From Scedosporium boydii (lineage: Eukaryota; Ascomycota; Sordariomycetes; Microascales; Microascaceae), in contig NJFT01000020.1 of assembly GCA_002221725.1 (NCBI GenBank), positions 124,001-188,000 on the forward strand: 64,000 nucleotides of DNA, given 5' to 3'. This document shows positions 1 through 12,109 of the stretch, one piece after another. Positions within the stretch are counted from its first letter, which is position 1; each line of letters opens with the position of its first letter. Under the pieces are notes generated by a model. It saw only the letters and a program-made list of their open reading frames with translations, had not been told where the DNA came from and did not search any database. Made by a program: the position numbers and the translations under genes.

Positions 1-177
1 GTGTGGGCGATTCTACCTGGCTATCCTTAATTTCCCAAAGCCGATGTTGTCCGATATTCCTCAACGCTCCCTCGATATGAGGATCGAGCGGGCGATTGCT
101 CCACCTCATCGGAACTTTTTCAAGGAAAGCATCTGGAAGAGATAGAAGGGCCCAGCATCATGCCTCAGTGGGAGAGC

Positions 178-206
178 GGGGGCCACGATGGGGGCCACGA
201 TGGGGG
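178..206. repeat. 12-bp tandem duplication
   Basis: The unit GGGGGCCACGAT occurs at 178-189 and 190-201, followed by a third partial GGGGG. It is a simple local duplication about 400 bp upstream of the start codon at 604. Confidence 0.8.
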
Positions 207-498
207 ACATGAAAGGGAAAACTCCCCGCTTTTCTCGAAGTCTCATCTCGGTTGGAGTGCTGGAGATAAACCCGTTAGCCTAGGGCCCGGACGGGACGTT
301 GTAGATATATCTCTAGATTTAACTGCTTGAACCTGGAAAGATTGGCTTATTAGGTCGAGAACTCCCGGTAGGCGAGGATTCAATTGGCAATAGCCGACGA
401 ATTAAACCTCGGTGTGCACACCAGAATTACGAGTCAATTTGCCTTGTATATTAATGACTGGGAACCCCGCAACCTGTTATTCCTCTCCCTGGTTATGT

Positions 499-507
499 TA
501 TATATAA
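499..507 (+). promoter_or_regulatory. TATA-like element
   Basis: A run of alternating T and A about 100 bp upstream of the ATG at 604. The spacing suits a core promoter, but AT-rich words are common and nothing else confirms it. Confidence 0.35.
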
Positions 508-603
508 CCGAAAATACCCTTCTAGAGATATTGGCCTAATCCCCTTGTCTCCTACTAAGACATAGTCTTTGAAGCAAACACGCAAACGAACGCTATTATC
601 ACA

Positions 604-1513
604 ATGAAGCCCTACGCCACCCTCGGCGCCATGTTGGCGCTCGTCCAACTGAGCCACGCCAATCTCGATATCGTCACCCTCCTCACTCCCAGAGGTAATT
701 TCATTCAGGAAGCTGCCGCCACACTCGTCGTTGGAGACATTCCTAATCCCGTCACCGGAGATGTTGCCTTATGGAGTGCGATAATGATGGACAAGCAGGA
801 CTTCCTGCAGGGAGTCACCCAGAATTCGCCCCCGGGACTGTATGGTAACCCACTCTGTCTAGTGGCGCTTCAACTAACATCCCGCCGCAGAGGGTACTGC
901 CAGGACCTTGGCCAGAACTGGTGTAATTTCGCATACAGGTACGGAAACGGGAATCCCACGGCCGGCACCCCGGTAAAGGCGCCTCCCGGTTCTCGTGTTA
1001 AGACACACTGTAGGCAGAACTTCTTAAATCTTCTCAGTCTGTTAGCGTTCAACTGACGCCCTCTTATAGATAAGCTCAACACAGGCACGGAACAATGGGA
1101 GCAGAGGTTGTACATCAATGACCAGCTCGTTTCCGAGCTCACATCGAGTATGTATAAACTGGGCAGGGTGCTGATTACGAAGATGATGGGGTAACAGTAT
1201 CGTATCAGGCCGAGGACAACATGGGTCGATATTTTACATTTCAACAGAGTGTGCAGCGGGCAATTGTGCTGCTGCTCCGGCGCACAGTACGTCCCCTAAT
1301 TCAACACCACGGGCATGACGAAAATTTTTCAGTGGCTAACTGGTATATCTTATAGGTTGGGAAGATATTTTCATCACGCTTAACCAGCCAGATGAGCGCT
1401 TCCTCTATCGTGGAAGCTGGGAACATGAAGCAACCGGTGGCGAGATGTCAACGATTGATGGTGGGAAGACTTGGAACTTTACGACACTTTTCGTCCCGGA
1501 GACTCGGCCTTAG
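604..1513 (+). CDS. small secreted four-cysteine protein, function unknown
   Basis: Five exons (604-839, 891-1009, 1070-1147, 1209-1286, 1356-1513) join in frame into a 222-residue protein. All four introns (51, 60, 61 and 69 bp) have GT-AG ends. The first 19 residues look like a cleavable signal peptide (hydrophobic core, then S-H-A-N). The mature part has four cysteines, two near the middle (GYCQDLGQNWCNFAY) and two later (ECAAGNCAAA), so two disulfides are possible. The C-terminal part contains SWEDIFITL and GGKTWNFTTL, which suggests a beta-sandwich fold. I know this type only as uncharacterised secreted proteins of filamentous fungi and assign no activity. An unspliced reading from 604 to 1056 runs through the in-frame first intron and is not the real product. 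The gene ends 275 bp before a transposon block. Confidence 0.85.
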
Positions 1514-1586
1514 CGAGATTAAGCTGGAGGTGGATTCAGGGGGCGCGTCTTGATAGTGTACAGTCAAGATCCTAGATGCCAGGGCC

Positions 1587-1592
1587 AATAAA
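1587..1592 (+). terminator. polyadenylation signal AATAAA
   Basis: A canonical AATAAA lies 74 bp downstream of the stop codon of the secreted-protein gene, the expected spacing for 3' end formation. The rest of 1514-1788 shows no gene. Confidence 0.5.
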
Positions 1593-1939
1593 AACAAATA
1601 ACAAACAGATTAAACCCATGTGCATTTTTAGCTGTAAGCAATTCTGGTGGCAGACGTCTTGTATGTTCTTAAACTTCGATGAGGGAATGTTTACTAGGCA
1701 AAATCGCCGTAGCGCTGGGTGGCTAAGAAACTCTAATATGGCCCGGCGACCCTGTGGAGGAGTTTAGAAGGGAAAGGCGTATATAAACTAAGTCAAGCAC
1801 CCCCCTTGCTGACACCCCCACTTTCTGACACCCTAAATTCCACACCGCCATTTCATCCCAACCAACTTCAAACCCTTATTCCTCTACTGTTTCAAATCCA
1901 AACTTCTTCATCTTCTATATTCAGCTTTTCTAATCAAAA

Positions 1940-2034
1940 ATGAAGTGATATACAGAAGAAGACCTCCAGGATATACTTAACACTATCGCAAATAGGATAT
2001 TAAAGTCTAGAGCTACTAAGGAATAGAGTATTCT
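1940..2034 (+). pseudogene. pogo-type transposase, N-terminal fragment
   Basis: From an ATG at 1940 the frame reads into YTEEDLQDILNTIAN, the start of the Psq-type helix-turn-helix of Fot1/pogo transposases. The same segment occurs in the copies at 50382 and about 53924. Stops at codons 3 and about 30 break it. At 2035 it is interrupted by LTR sequence. Confidence 0.8.
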
Positions 2035-2330
2035 TATTACGAGCCGGCCTTTATGCAGGCCCGGAGCGGTGACAGACGGTAGAACTAGAGGGCGCAGGCA
2101 GCCGGCTGCAGGTGCCCGGCATGCAGGAACGCGATCGGAGGGCAAGGTCAATGATCAGTAGCGATCACCCCTGTAATCACCCCTATTATCTAGTGATCAC
2201 TTCCGATTACTAGTTAAACAGCTCCGATCACCTAGGAGAGCTTAGAAGGAGAACATCTATAAACTATAGGTTCTATTATATATCTAATTTATTTTTTAAG
2301 ACTCTCTAATAGTTAATTTAAGTATAACTA
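2035..2330 (+). mobile_element. LTR fragment 1 of the TGTTACGA family
   Basis: It starts TATTACGAGCC, matching the TGTTACGACC-type LTR starts elsewhere in the window (11572, 24457, 59259). Its first 200 bases keep normal GC content. It ends with LTR 3'-type sequence (CTCTCTAATAGTTAATTTAAG) and is cut at 2331 by another LTR start. Confidence 0.6.
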
Positions 2331-2468
2331 TATTACGACCTGGCCGCTATATAAGCTATAAGAAGGGCGGTAAGGAATAGTAAAAGTAGTAAAAGAATAT
2401 ATAATATAAAAACTATAATAGGATAAATATATATTAATTAATTAATAGTTAAATAAAAAGAATCTAAT
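2331..2468 (+). mobile_element. LTR fragment 2 of the same family
   Basis: It opens TATTACGACCTGGCCGC, close to the LTR start at 11572, and runs about 138 bp before a third LTR start interrupts it. It is probably a truncated solo LTR. Confidence 0.6.
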
Positions 2469-3040
2469 TGTAACGATATATCTAGAAGTGGCTAGATTCC
2501 GCCGCGATTAAGAGGGTTCTTAAGTAAATGTAAGGGGCAGTTCCAGCCATGTGGTGCTGGAACTGACGGATCTTTTGGTCTATTAGACTAATTGTTACCT
2601 CTTGTAATTATCTTATACTAATTAGCTAATTAGTTAAAGACTAACTAATTAATAGAATAAAAAATTTAGTACTAAAAATAGATAGAGAAAAGGTCTATAT
2701 AAACTATAAATATCTTTTTATATTTAATATATTCTTTTATATTTTTTAGTAGTTAATATAAGTAATAACTATAACTTATACTTATATATATACTTTTATA
2801 TTATTATAAATACTATTTAACTACTTTACTTATATATAATAAACTTCTATAACTCTAGTACTAGCTATACTTATTTAATAATTATTAATTAACTAGTTTC
2901 CTAATATTAAGATTATAATATATTAACTACTTTTATTTAGTAAGTAATTCTATTAAATAAGATACTAATTATAAAATATTATATTAGTTACTAAAGAAAG
3001 TATTATTAAGATAAGAAATAAGATAACTAGTATAAAGAGG
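2469..3040 (+). mobile_element. LTR plus leader of a truncated B-type element
   Basis: An LTR of about 452 bp starts TGTAACGATATATC at 2469 and ends at 2920 in GATTATAATA, the RIP-mutated form of GGATCGTAACA. Its second half closely matches the LTRs at 11572 and 59259 while its first half differs, which marks a sub-family. From 2921 to about 3010 the sequence matches the untranslated leader after the LTR of element B (12020 onward). After that the similarity stops and no gag follows. Confidence 0.65.
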
Positions 3041-3652
3041 GTTTAGTTCTTATATAAAGTAAAAAAATAATAGTAAAAGAACTTTTTTTCTTACCTAGGA
3101 AAGTAGAACATAGTTATTTCTTTTCTTTTCTTCCTTCTTATTAAATAGAAGAAAGTTTTTCTAAAAGAAGTTTTTTATTATTATTAGTTCTTTTTTTAGT
3201 TTAATTAACCTCTTTTACTATAAAGAGTATCACCGGAGAGGACTTAGAACATACTCGAAGGTGAGCTCTACAGCTACCGAAGGGCACTATAGGGTAGGTT
3301 GTAGAAAAGTTCAATAAGAACTCTAAACGTACTATAACTAGACCGAAAGCATTATTAGCTTCAGGGAAGAAGCAACGAAAGCGATCAGCCTAGCTGAGAG
3401 CTAAGTGCAGGGTAATCGTACAACTAGAGAATAGGCCTTAGATAGCCGAAGGACCAGTGAAGCTTTCAGGGAATAAAGAAGGAAGCTTGGGAACAATTTG
3501 AGATTGTTCTCTAAGCTGAAGTCTTACTAGTAATTCTGTAATTAGAATCTGTTGCCTCTACGACTAGACTCCGAATACCCTTTGACTTGTAACTGTGTGG
3601 AGAAGCCTATCTCCGACTAAGTTTTCTTGTTGCTTACAGGTAACACTATTAT
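3041..3652. other. unclassified repeat-like segment
   Basis: The first 180 bases are AT-rich without recognisable content. About 3220-3652 is much less AT-rich than its surroundings, has no reading frame and contains the small inverted repeat GAACAAT...ATTGTTC. Read on the minus strand it begins TGTTACCTGTAAGC at about 3650, like the first bases of an LTR, so a minus-strand solo LTR of another family is possible. After it, pogo transposase sequence resumes. Confidence 0.35.
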
Positions 3653-4372
3653 AGGAAACCTATTTAATAATATAGGTTTTAATTTAAAGAGCTTTAGGAC
3701 TTCTTTTAACTTATACTTAAGTTTATACTTTTATAAAAAGAATCTTTAAAGCTTAAGAAAATATATAACTACTTAGAAAGAAATAGATAAAGAGATTTTT
3801 TAAAAAAAAAACTAACTATTAAGACTATAAAAGAGAAATTTATTAATTTAGCTTATATTAATAATATTAGAATTAAAGTAATTTAGTTCTAGTTTTAATA
3901 TTTTTAATTACTTAATATTAAAAATATTAAATAAGAAAATAAATATAATATAAATAAAATAAAAAATAATAGAAAACTATATTAATAATAAACTTATTTT
4001 AAGAAATATTAAAAAGCTTTTAATTTAAAAGAAATAGCTTAGTTTTTAATTATAAATTTTATTTATTAAATATATTTTAACTACTAAATAGGCTCTTTTT
4101 TTATTAATTACTTTTAAAGGAAAATTAATTTAATAGTAATAGTTTTTAATAAATTTAGCTTCTTTTAAAAACTAATACTTTATAATAATTAATAATAATT
4201 AAATAATTAATAATAATTAAATAATTAATAATAATTAAATAATTAATAATAATTAAATAATTAATAATAATTAAATAATTAATAATATTATTTTAAAATA
4301 GTTTAAAAAGTTTTTTATTTTTTATATTAAGTTAGCTAACTTTTAAAAAGCCTATCTTCTTATCTTAAATAA
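3653..4372 (+). pseudogene. pogo-type transposase, middle fragment
   Basis: The segment aligns by eye with about 50570-51180 of the second pogo copy, although every few codons carry a TAA or TAG. It contains an expanded 18-bp tandem repeat at 4184-4287 and stops at the CTATA target site of element A (4373-4377). Confidence 0.65.
4184..4287. repeat. 18-bp tandem repeat inside the transposase relic
   Basis: Five full copies of AATAATTAATAATAATTA (4184-4201, 4202-4219, 4220-4237, 4238-4255, 4256-4273) and a partial sixth. The related pogo copy at about 51100 has only one such stretch, so the array expanded in this relic. Confidence 0.9.
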
Positions 4373-4377
4373 CTATA

Positions 4378-4599
4378 TATAAGAATATACTATATATAGC
4401 TCGAGGAAAGACTAGTATTACTAAGAAGTATATATTTTTTAAAAGTCAATTGATAATTAAGACTTCAACTTACCCCTTAGAATAACTTATCTACTATAAG
4501 AAACGCCTTTTATCTCCGACCGCGCTCCAACCAGGCTCTACAGCTAAGTTATCTAATAGCAAGTCCTATACTATAGTATACTTTCGCTTATACCTTATA
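4378..4599 (-). repeat. 3' LTR of element A
   Basis: 222 bp, the same length as its partner at 25394-25615. Compared with that partner it has lost mainly G (G to A on the plus strand) and some C. Confidence 0.9.
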
Positions 4600-6540
4600 A
4601 TTGTCCTCCTAAGGCTATCTATCAGTCCCTATAGATAGGCTTTATTCTTAGCTCTGATAGTACTATACTCTCTGTCTTCTAATTGTTCTCTTATATATTC
4701 TAAGTATTGTAATATTAGTATTATTTTGCTTTATTAGTATATAGTTATATAACTCTTTATTATTTATTGTTAGGGTAATTATTATAGTGTAAATTTTTAT
4801 TTCCTTATTTATTATTCTATCCCCCTATAGCCTCTGATTAGTCTCTAATTAGGTAGTGCGCTTATTCTTTATTATTCTAATTAGCTCTTTATTATAGGGC
4901 TTAGTTAAGTTACCTACTAACTATAAATATCTTACTATATTATATTATTTCTTCTAAGAAATTTTCCTTCTTTATATATATTATTATCTTCTACTCTATA
5001 TTAATAACTATTTCCCTTTTAAAATATTATATATTTCCTTTTCTAATCTATTAGTAATATCCTTTTACTAAAAACTAACTATTTTATAAAATATCTATAA
5101 TTATTTCTTTATCTAAAATTATATCTTAGTTTTACCTTATTAAAAGTAATTTACTAATCTCTTATAATCTTAAGATTAAATAGCTTATAGGATTTAGTAT
5201 CTAGCTTTACTTCTATTATATTATAAGTTATTACTATTTTACCTAGACTCTCTATCTCCCTATAGACTCTAGTTATATCTATATCTTTTACTATATAGAT
5301 AGGAAAGCTTATTATAAGGTTTAAATCTCTACTTTTTAGCTAGCTAGACTATATTAATCCTCTATTTTTCTAGATTTCTAATAAACTTCTAAGAGCTAGT
5401 TAATAAGTTTTAATATTTTAAGTAGATATTATAGCTTAATAGGCTATTAGAGATTATTATAAGCTAAATACTAAACTCTTTATAAATTAGAATCTACTTA
5501 AATACCTCTATTTCCTTTTATAAGGTTTTATAGATAATATTATTTATACTATATCCTTTAAAAAGTCTAATTAAAATAAGAATATACTCTTTACTATATA
5601 GGCTTAGCTTTGCCTTAATATAATTACTACTATCTAGGACCTAGTATATATCTTACTTCCCTTTACTTTTTCCCTTTTATTATATTTTCTAAGCTAATTC
5701 TACTTTATTATCTAGGTCTAAGATTATAATTCTTAAGAGATCTAATACTGTCTTACTGTCCTTAGTTATATTAGGTTAGAGAGGGTCTATTATAAGGCTT
5801 CTAAGGAAATCTAGAAAGCTATTATTTTTATTAATAATAGCTTTTACTTTTATAATCTTTATAATATTTTTAACTTTATTTAAGTCCTAATTTCTTTTAT
5901 TTATAGTTTTACTATCTTTACTAACTATCCTAATAACTTATTTTATACTTATAATATTTTTCCTAAGGTTAATAAGAATAAAGCTAATTTAAAGAAAAAT
6001 AAGGTATAGATTAGTTACTAGTAGGTTTACTAGATAGATATAGATATAATCTCTTTAAACTATAGTTATTTCTTTACTAATAAGGCTAATATAGTTTAAG
6101 ATATCTTATATCTTCTTAGCTTACTTACTATTAAGAATATAAAGTCTTAGTATTACTATTATATTTTATATAAACTTACCTTGACTTAGCTAGATATTTA
6201 GTACTAAATTTATAATACCTATACTTATATAAATACTTAGGTCTAACTTCTTAAGGGTGCTGACTTAGAGGAGGAAGATGAGGATGCTATTAGTAGTATT
6301 AATAGTGATAATAGTAGTGATAGTAGTAATAGTAATAGAAGTGCTAGTCTTAGTACTCCTATTCCCTGTTCCTCTACTTAGAAGTATTGTAAGATAAATA
6401 GTAGTAGTTTTATATATAAGTATCCTACTCCCTATAAGTATATTATAACTTATATTACTAATCTTAATAGTAAGCCTAAGGGTTAGGGTAAGGTAGAAGG
6501 TAGTAGTATTAGTACTAATATATTTTAAGTGTCTTTATAA
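4600..6540. other. extra region of element A between integrase and 3' LTR
   Basis: About 1.9 kb with no gag or pol domain. On the minus strand (sense for A) one frame reads protein-like text around 5880-5700, such as LDFLRSLIIDPLQPNITKDS when TAA/TAG are taken as former Gln codons. On the plus strand, 6254-6360 reads an acidic, Ser/Asp-rich stretch (LEEEDEDAISS then repeated S-D-N) ending at a stop near 6528. One extra sense ORF, one antisense ORF, or both may once have existed. I cannot decide from one mutated copy. Confidence 0.4.
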
Positions 6541-9500
6541 TCTAATTGTTTCTTCTCTCTTCTTTTTTTTTTTTAAGTTATATTAGTAGTTTCTCTATAT
6601 CTAGTTTAACTTATAATTTACTTTTTAGTTAATATTATTTTTTAAAGGTATTTAAATTACTTAGTTTTAGTTTTAGTTCTAATTAGTTAGTACTTTATTA
6701 CTTTCTTTATTATAGAATTTGATCTTTTTATTTTCTATTAATTATCCTACTTATAATAAGACTTTAGTTTCTTTTTCTAGTATCTTTACACTACCTCCTA
6801 CGTATTTTCTAAATACTATTTTAGTTTCTATATATTATATTCTATAGGCTAGCCTTCCTACTTTATAAGGTACTACTTCTTATTTTTAACTTATTAGTAT
6901 ATAATTACTTCTTCTAGGGCCTATTCTTCTAATTTCTCTAGGTTAGGGAGTATATCTTCTCTATATCTCTCCTCTATTCTATTATACTAAGGCTCTAGTA
7001 ATAATATATAGAAGACATTATATACTTAGCTATAATATTCTAGTAGTTTTACTTAATAAGCCTATATCCCTATCTTTTTAACTATAGTTATTTAGAAATA
7101 GGTTAGTATAATTTTTCTCTTACTTACTTTAAAATAGAAATTTTTTATTAATAGTTTTATAATTTAGCTAATATTAAAACTTATTAAAATATATTTTTAG
7201 TTATATATATATATATATTTAGTACTTACTTTCTACTAGTAATACTCTACTAATTTCCTTATTACTACTAAATAAGTTAAATATTTTTTAATTTTTTAGA
7301 CTTTCTCTAACTAGTCTATAATATATTTAATATAATATAAGTAATATCTATATAAAGCTTTAAATAAGGATACCTCTAATATTATATTTACTATATTATT
7401 TATAGTAAATTTTATTTCCCTAGTCTTCCTTAACTAGTAATAGGGAGGTTAGTTAGTATATACTTTTAGGTACTTTGTGATTATAGAGTAGGAGTACTTA
7501 TTAGCTCTATTTGTTTAAGGGTACTAAGCTATTGAGATTTGCCTTTTTATACTTAGAGCTAGATAGAGTTTTAACTAGAAGGTGCTTATAAATAGGCTAT
7601 CTTAATTGCTAGTAATACTTTTAAGAATACTAAAGTAATATTTAACTTTCTAATATAATAATATTACTAGCTTTATAGCTATTATTATTTTCTTTATAGA
7701 GATTAGGATTACTATCTAAGTAAATTAGTATAATATTATAAATATTAAATTATATAGCTCTCTATTTAAGTAGATGCTGTCTAGAAGTCTTATAATAAAA
7801 TCTAGGCTGATTTCTTAAAAAGGGTATTTAGGAATTAGTAGAGGTTGGAGGGTACTATACTTCTTATAGTATAGTCTACTTATATACTAATATTAGTTAT
7901 AGGTATATATATAGTTTTAGATATTTAAATATATATTAGCTTAATAGAATTTATATTTTAGTAAGTCTAGTATTTAGTTTATATCTATATAGCCTATTTA
8001 TAGGTTATTATAGTATTTATATAGTAATTCTACTTTTAAGGAGCTCTCTTTAGGGATTACTAGATAGCTCTTATAGGATAGAGTCTTATTTAAAGCTAAG
8101 TAATATCTATTCTTTATATTAGTATTTTATAAACTATTAATAAGTTTCTTATAGTTAAGATCTAGCTATTGTAATTAGTATATAGTCTTCTAAAACTTAG
8201 TATTAGTTATTAAAGAAAATGCTATTTTATTTTTTATAATCTCTCTTATAACTAAATATAGGATTTATTAGTTATAAGCTAATATCTTAGCTCTAGCTAA
8301 TAGCTCTAGACTATTACTATCTAATTAGTAAGTAGTTTCTATAGCTTTTCTTAGCTGTCCTCCTAGGCTAGAGGTCTTAGCTTACCTTCTTATAATTACT
8401 ATTATATACTAGCTAGTTTCTACTCTTAGCTAATATATATTATATTTATATTCTACTATATAGCTTATTATTATTATTTAACCTTTAAAGATAGCTACTT
8501 ATATTTAGTAGCTAGGGTTTTTATTAGCTATAAGATCTTAAGTAGTATCTATATATTTCCTATACTCTCCTCTAATATAAGTCTCTCTTACCTTTGCTTC
8601 TAGTATAGCTTTATATACCTAGTATCTTAGAATACTTAGTAGCTCTTCTATAAAGTAGACTTTCTAGTTTATAGTTAAGATAAAGTCTATTAAATATACT
8701 TTTAATTCTCTTTTAGCTCTAGGCTCCTTCTCTAGTCTAAGCTTAGTTATAAGTTTTTCTATAACCTCTTAGTATTTAAGCTTTCCTAATATATAATTAG
8801 GTTACTTTAATAATAGGTCTATAAGATTTATTTTCCTAGGTTTATATTTAATTTCGAAGTTAAATATAGATAGACAATAGACCTATCTAGCTAGTTACCT
8901 CCTTAGATTATATACTAATATCTATATAATACCTCTTAGTACCTAGTAGTTAATAAGGACTTTAAATAAGTTCTCCTCTTTTAGAAATTATCTTTAATAT
9001 TTTAAGCTTTTTATAATAGCTAATAGCTTCTAGTATTTTATAGCTTATTAGTATTTAATATTAGTTAGCTTTCTTAATTAAAAAGTTATTAAATACTATT
9101 TTCTATTAACTAATTAAGATAAAATACCTAAGATAATATATATTAATATATTTATCTCTACCTATATAGGTCTCCCCCAGTCCTAGTAGCTAAGGATCAG
9201 GGCCCTACTAAAAGTATCTTTTAGGGTAGTAAAGGCGTTTTATACCTCTAGTAACTATTTAAAATAGCCCTTTTTAATATTTTTCTTACTCTCCTTTAAT
9301 AGTATAGTTATTAGTATAGTTATTTTTAAGTACTTAGTAATAAATTTGTAATAAAAGTTTATAAATCTAAGGAATATTTATATATTCTTAAAATTTTTAG
9401 GCTCTAGCTATTCTTATATAGCTTATACTTACTCTAGGTCTATAGAGATTTTATTCTAATTAATCTAGAATCTTAAAAACTTTACTTTATCTTAGTAGAA

Positions 9501-11571
9501 TTAGTATTTAGGTATTTTAAGATAAAGCTAGGCTATCTTTAGTTATTTTATAATAGCTAGGAGGTCCTATATATATTTCTCTCTAGTTTTTAAGAAGATT
9601 AGAATATTATCTAAGTAAACTATATAGTATATATCTACTAGTCCTGCTAGGGCCTTATAAATATAAGCCTAGAATGTAGCTGGGGTATTTATAAGCCTAA
9701 ATAGTATTACTATATATTAAAAATAATTATATTTAGTATAGAATACTATCTTCTACTAGTTAGAGTCCTTAATTTTAATCTTATAATAGATATCTTATAT
9801 ATCTAGCTTTAAAAAGAGCTTTCTACTAGATAGCTATAAGAGTAGCTCTCTAATTAGAGGTAGAGGGTACTAATTCTTAACTATAATATAGTTTAACCTT
9901 TAATAGTTAATATAAAAGTATAGTCTCTTATCCTTTTTTAATATAAATAAGATTAGTACTTCTACTAAGCTTATAGAATATAAGATCTAATTACTTTCTA
10001 GCTTTTTTTTAATATATTACTTAAGCTTTTTATTCTATTCTAAAATAAGAAAATAGATTAGCTTATATAGTAGCTCTTTTTTATTAATAGTATTAATTAT
10101 ATATTTTATATTTATAAATATAAGTAATTCTTTTACTATTTATTTTAAAAAAATAATTTTAAATTTCTCTAGTTTTAGTAGAAGGTTATCTTTAGGGCTT
10201 CCCTTAATTAGCTTCCTATTACTACTTAGTTATTTATCCTTTTTACTTAAAATAATAGTTATATAAGTAATATAAAGTTCGCCCTCCTCCTATAAAAGTA
10301 TCTTTATAAATTAAGTAGTATTTTTATTTATTACTATATTAAACTACTAGCAATTAGTTACTACTACTATTATAATCCCTAAATCCTATATACCTAGGTA
10401 GCTAATTAAGATATTAGAGGTATTTACCTCTCTTTTTAATCTAAAATAGGGGACTATAATATTCCTTAGTTTTCTCCTATAATCTATCAATTTAATTTAG
10501 ATTCTATATACCTCTTAAGCTTTAAGTTATCTCTTATTAATACTTAATAGCTCTAAGTTATTAAATTCTTATATATATTTAAGTAAATATTACTATATAA
10601 AATCTATTAATATAGTATTTATTACTACTTTAGTATCTAGGTTTATATTGATTGTAACTTATTTCTTCCTACTTTTCTCTTAGAGTCCTATCTTAGCTAA
10701 TATAACTATATAGAGAGATTTTCTAAATAAGCTTAACTAGGATAGTTTTTCTATTATAGTAAGCTAGATTAAGTATTTTACTATATAGATTTATTTTCTA
10801 ACTTATCTATACTAAGGTCCTATAGGTATTCTAACTAATTATCAAGGTTAAGTATACTTATTATATCTTTTATAGCTAGTTTTTTATAATCTTACTTATA
10901 ATAGCCTTTTTTATTATAATTAAAGTAGGTAATATAGTTAGTACTTAGCCTTTCTATACTTTATATATATTATCTCCTAATATCTTTATTTTAAGAATCT
11001 TATAATTTTCCTTAACTAGATTAACTTAATACTTCTTCTTAATCTCTTACTTATTTATAAAGTAGTTAGCTAGAGCCTGATTGCTCTTAGTAAGGGTATT
11101 AAGAGTTACTATAGGTTAAGTTAGCTCTATCTTACTTTATACTTTTCTTCTATTTTTCTACCTATTTAATATAATATTACTCTACTTATAGCTACTATAT
11201 ATAGGCTTCTAATAGGACCTTCTTATAATTAGTAATTATTTTAAGGAAAGTCTTAACTATATTACTTAGAGGTTTATTAAAGTATATCTATAAGTTAAAT
11301 ATATCTATATTATTTTCTTTTTTTAAGGGTTCTCTAATAGTATTATAAAGTCTTTATTATTTTATAGTAAATTTAATAAAATATCTACTTAATTACTATA
11401 GGTTTTTTAACTTAAACTAAACTTTAAATATATACTATTTAAAGTTATAATATAACCTTTTTATAAAGGTAAATAAGTCTTCTAAAATAACTTTTTTTAT
11501 ATCTAATTAGTTAGTATAAGTTTTCTATTCTAAGTAAAGGTTATTACTAACTTTTTATAAAGCCTATTAGA
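6541..11571 (-). pseudogene. gag-pol remnant of element A (protease, RT, RNase H, integrase)
   Basis: Read on the minus strand with TAA/TAG taken as former Gln codons, the order is gag end, protease region, reverse transcriptase (LDIQDIYYKI near 9730, INTPATFQAYI, and YLDNILIF at about 9594-9620 for the YxDD box), RNase H (about 9250-8700) and an integrase-like region (about 8300-7000). The order RT-RNase H-integrase is that of Ty3/gypsy. Dozens of stops make it non-functional. Confidence 0.8.
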
Positions 11572-12019
11572 TATTATGACCTGGCCGCGGCCATGTTATA
11601 TAAGCCGGGCGGCGAGCTAGAATAGTAGAATTAGGGAAAAATGGAGTAGCTTAGTTATGGAATCGGGCGGCTTGGTGTCCGATGAGTTAGTTAGATGGCT
11701 ACCTAACTGACTAGCTAGTTAAACTAAGGATTAACTAGGTAATTAAATAAGGACTTAATCGACTATAATAAGGAACTAAAAATAGATAGAAAAAGTATCT
11801 ATATAAAGCTATAATATCTCCTACTAGCCTAGTTATCTTCTATACTTTTTAATAGTTAATATAAGTAATAATTATATCTTATATTTATATATATATTCTT
11901 AATACCTACTATTATAAATACTATTTAACTACTTTACTTACTCCTAAATAGGTACCTACTATCTTAGTACTTACCTATTCTATTAATTAGTTAGAACCTA
12001 AAGTATTAGGATTATAATA
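11572..12019 (+). repeat. 5' LTR of element B
   Basis: 448 bp. The outer ~190 bp keep many C and G (CTGGCCGCGGCC, GGGCGGCTTGG), while the inner part is strongly RIP-mutated. The 3' LTR shows the opposite pattern. Confidence 0.95.
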
Positions 12020-12109
12020 TATTAACTACTTCTATTTAGTAAGTAATCCTATCTAGTAATATACTAACTATAAAATAATATATTAACTACTAAGGGAAGT
12101 ATTACCTTT

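Larger units (their letters stand above)
1..603. other. upstream region of the secreted-protein gene
   Basis: No gene is visible here. The stretch holds a short tandem repeat at 178-206, a TATA-like stretch near 499-507 and a pyrimidine-rich stretch at about 538-560 of the kind often found before fungal start codons. It reads as promoter and 5' untranslated region of the gene starting at 604. Confidence 0.6.

Noticed and set aside
870..1244. Minus-strand frame of 124 codons opposite the secreted-protein gene.
   Set aside because: It lies across exons and introns of the plus-strand gene, whose splicing gives a coherent protein. It has no recognisable motif.
2030..3656. One single insertion with a 5-bp target duplication at 2035-3652.
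   Set aside because: The flanking pentamers do not match, and about 90 bp of the pogo transposase expected there are missing. Several insertions and a deletion are more likely.
4184..4287. A regular repeat array that might suggest CRISPR.
   Set aside because: The units are directly adjacent without spacers, AT-only and in a fungal transposon relic.
4801..5760. A long plus-strand frame, interrupted only by TAA/TAG, was first taken as an antisense gene of element A.
   Set aside because: Its text is mostly Leu, Ile and Phe, as expected for the shadow of a minus-strand hydrophilic frame, and the minus strand reads more protein-like. Only the acidic part at 6254-6528 remains possible.
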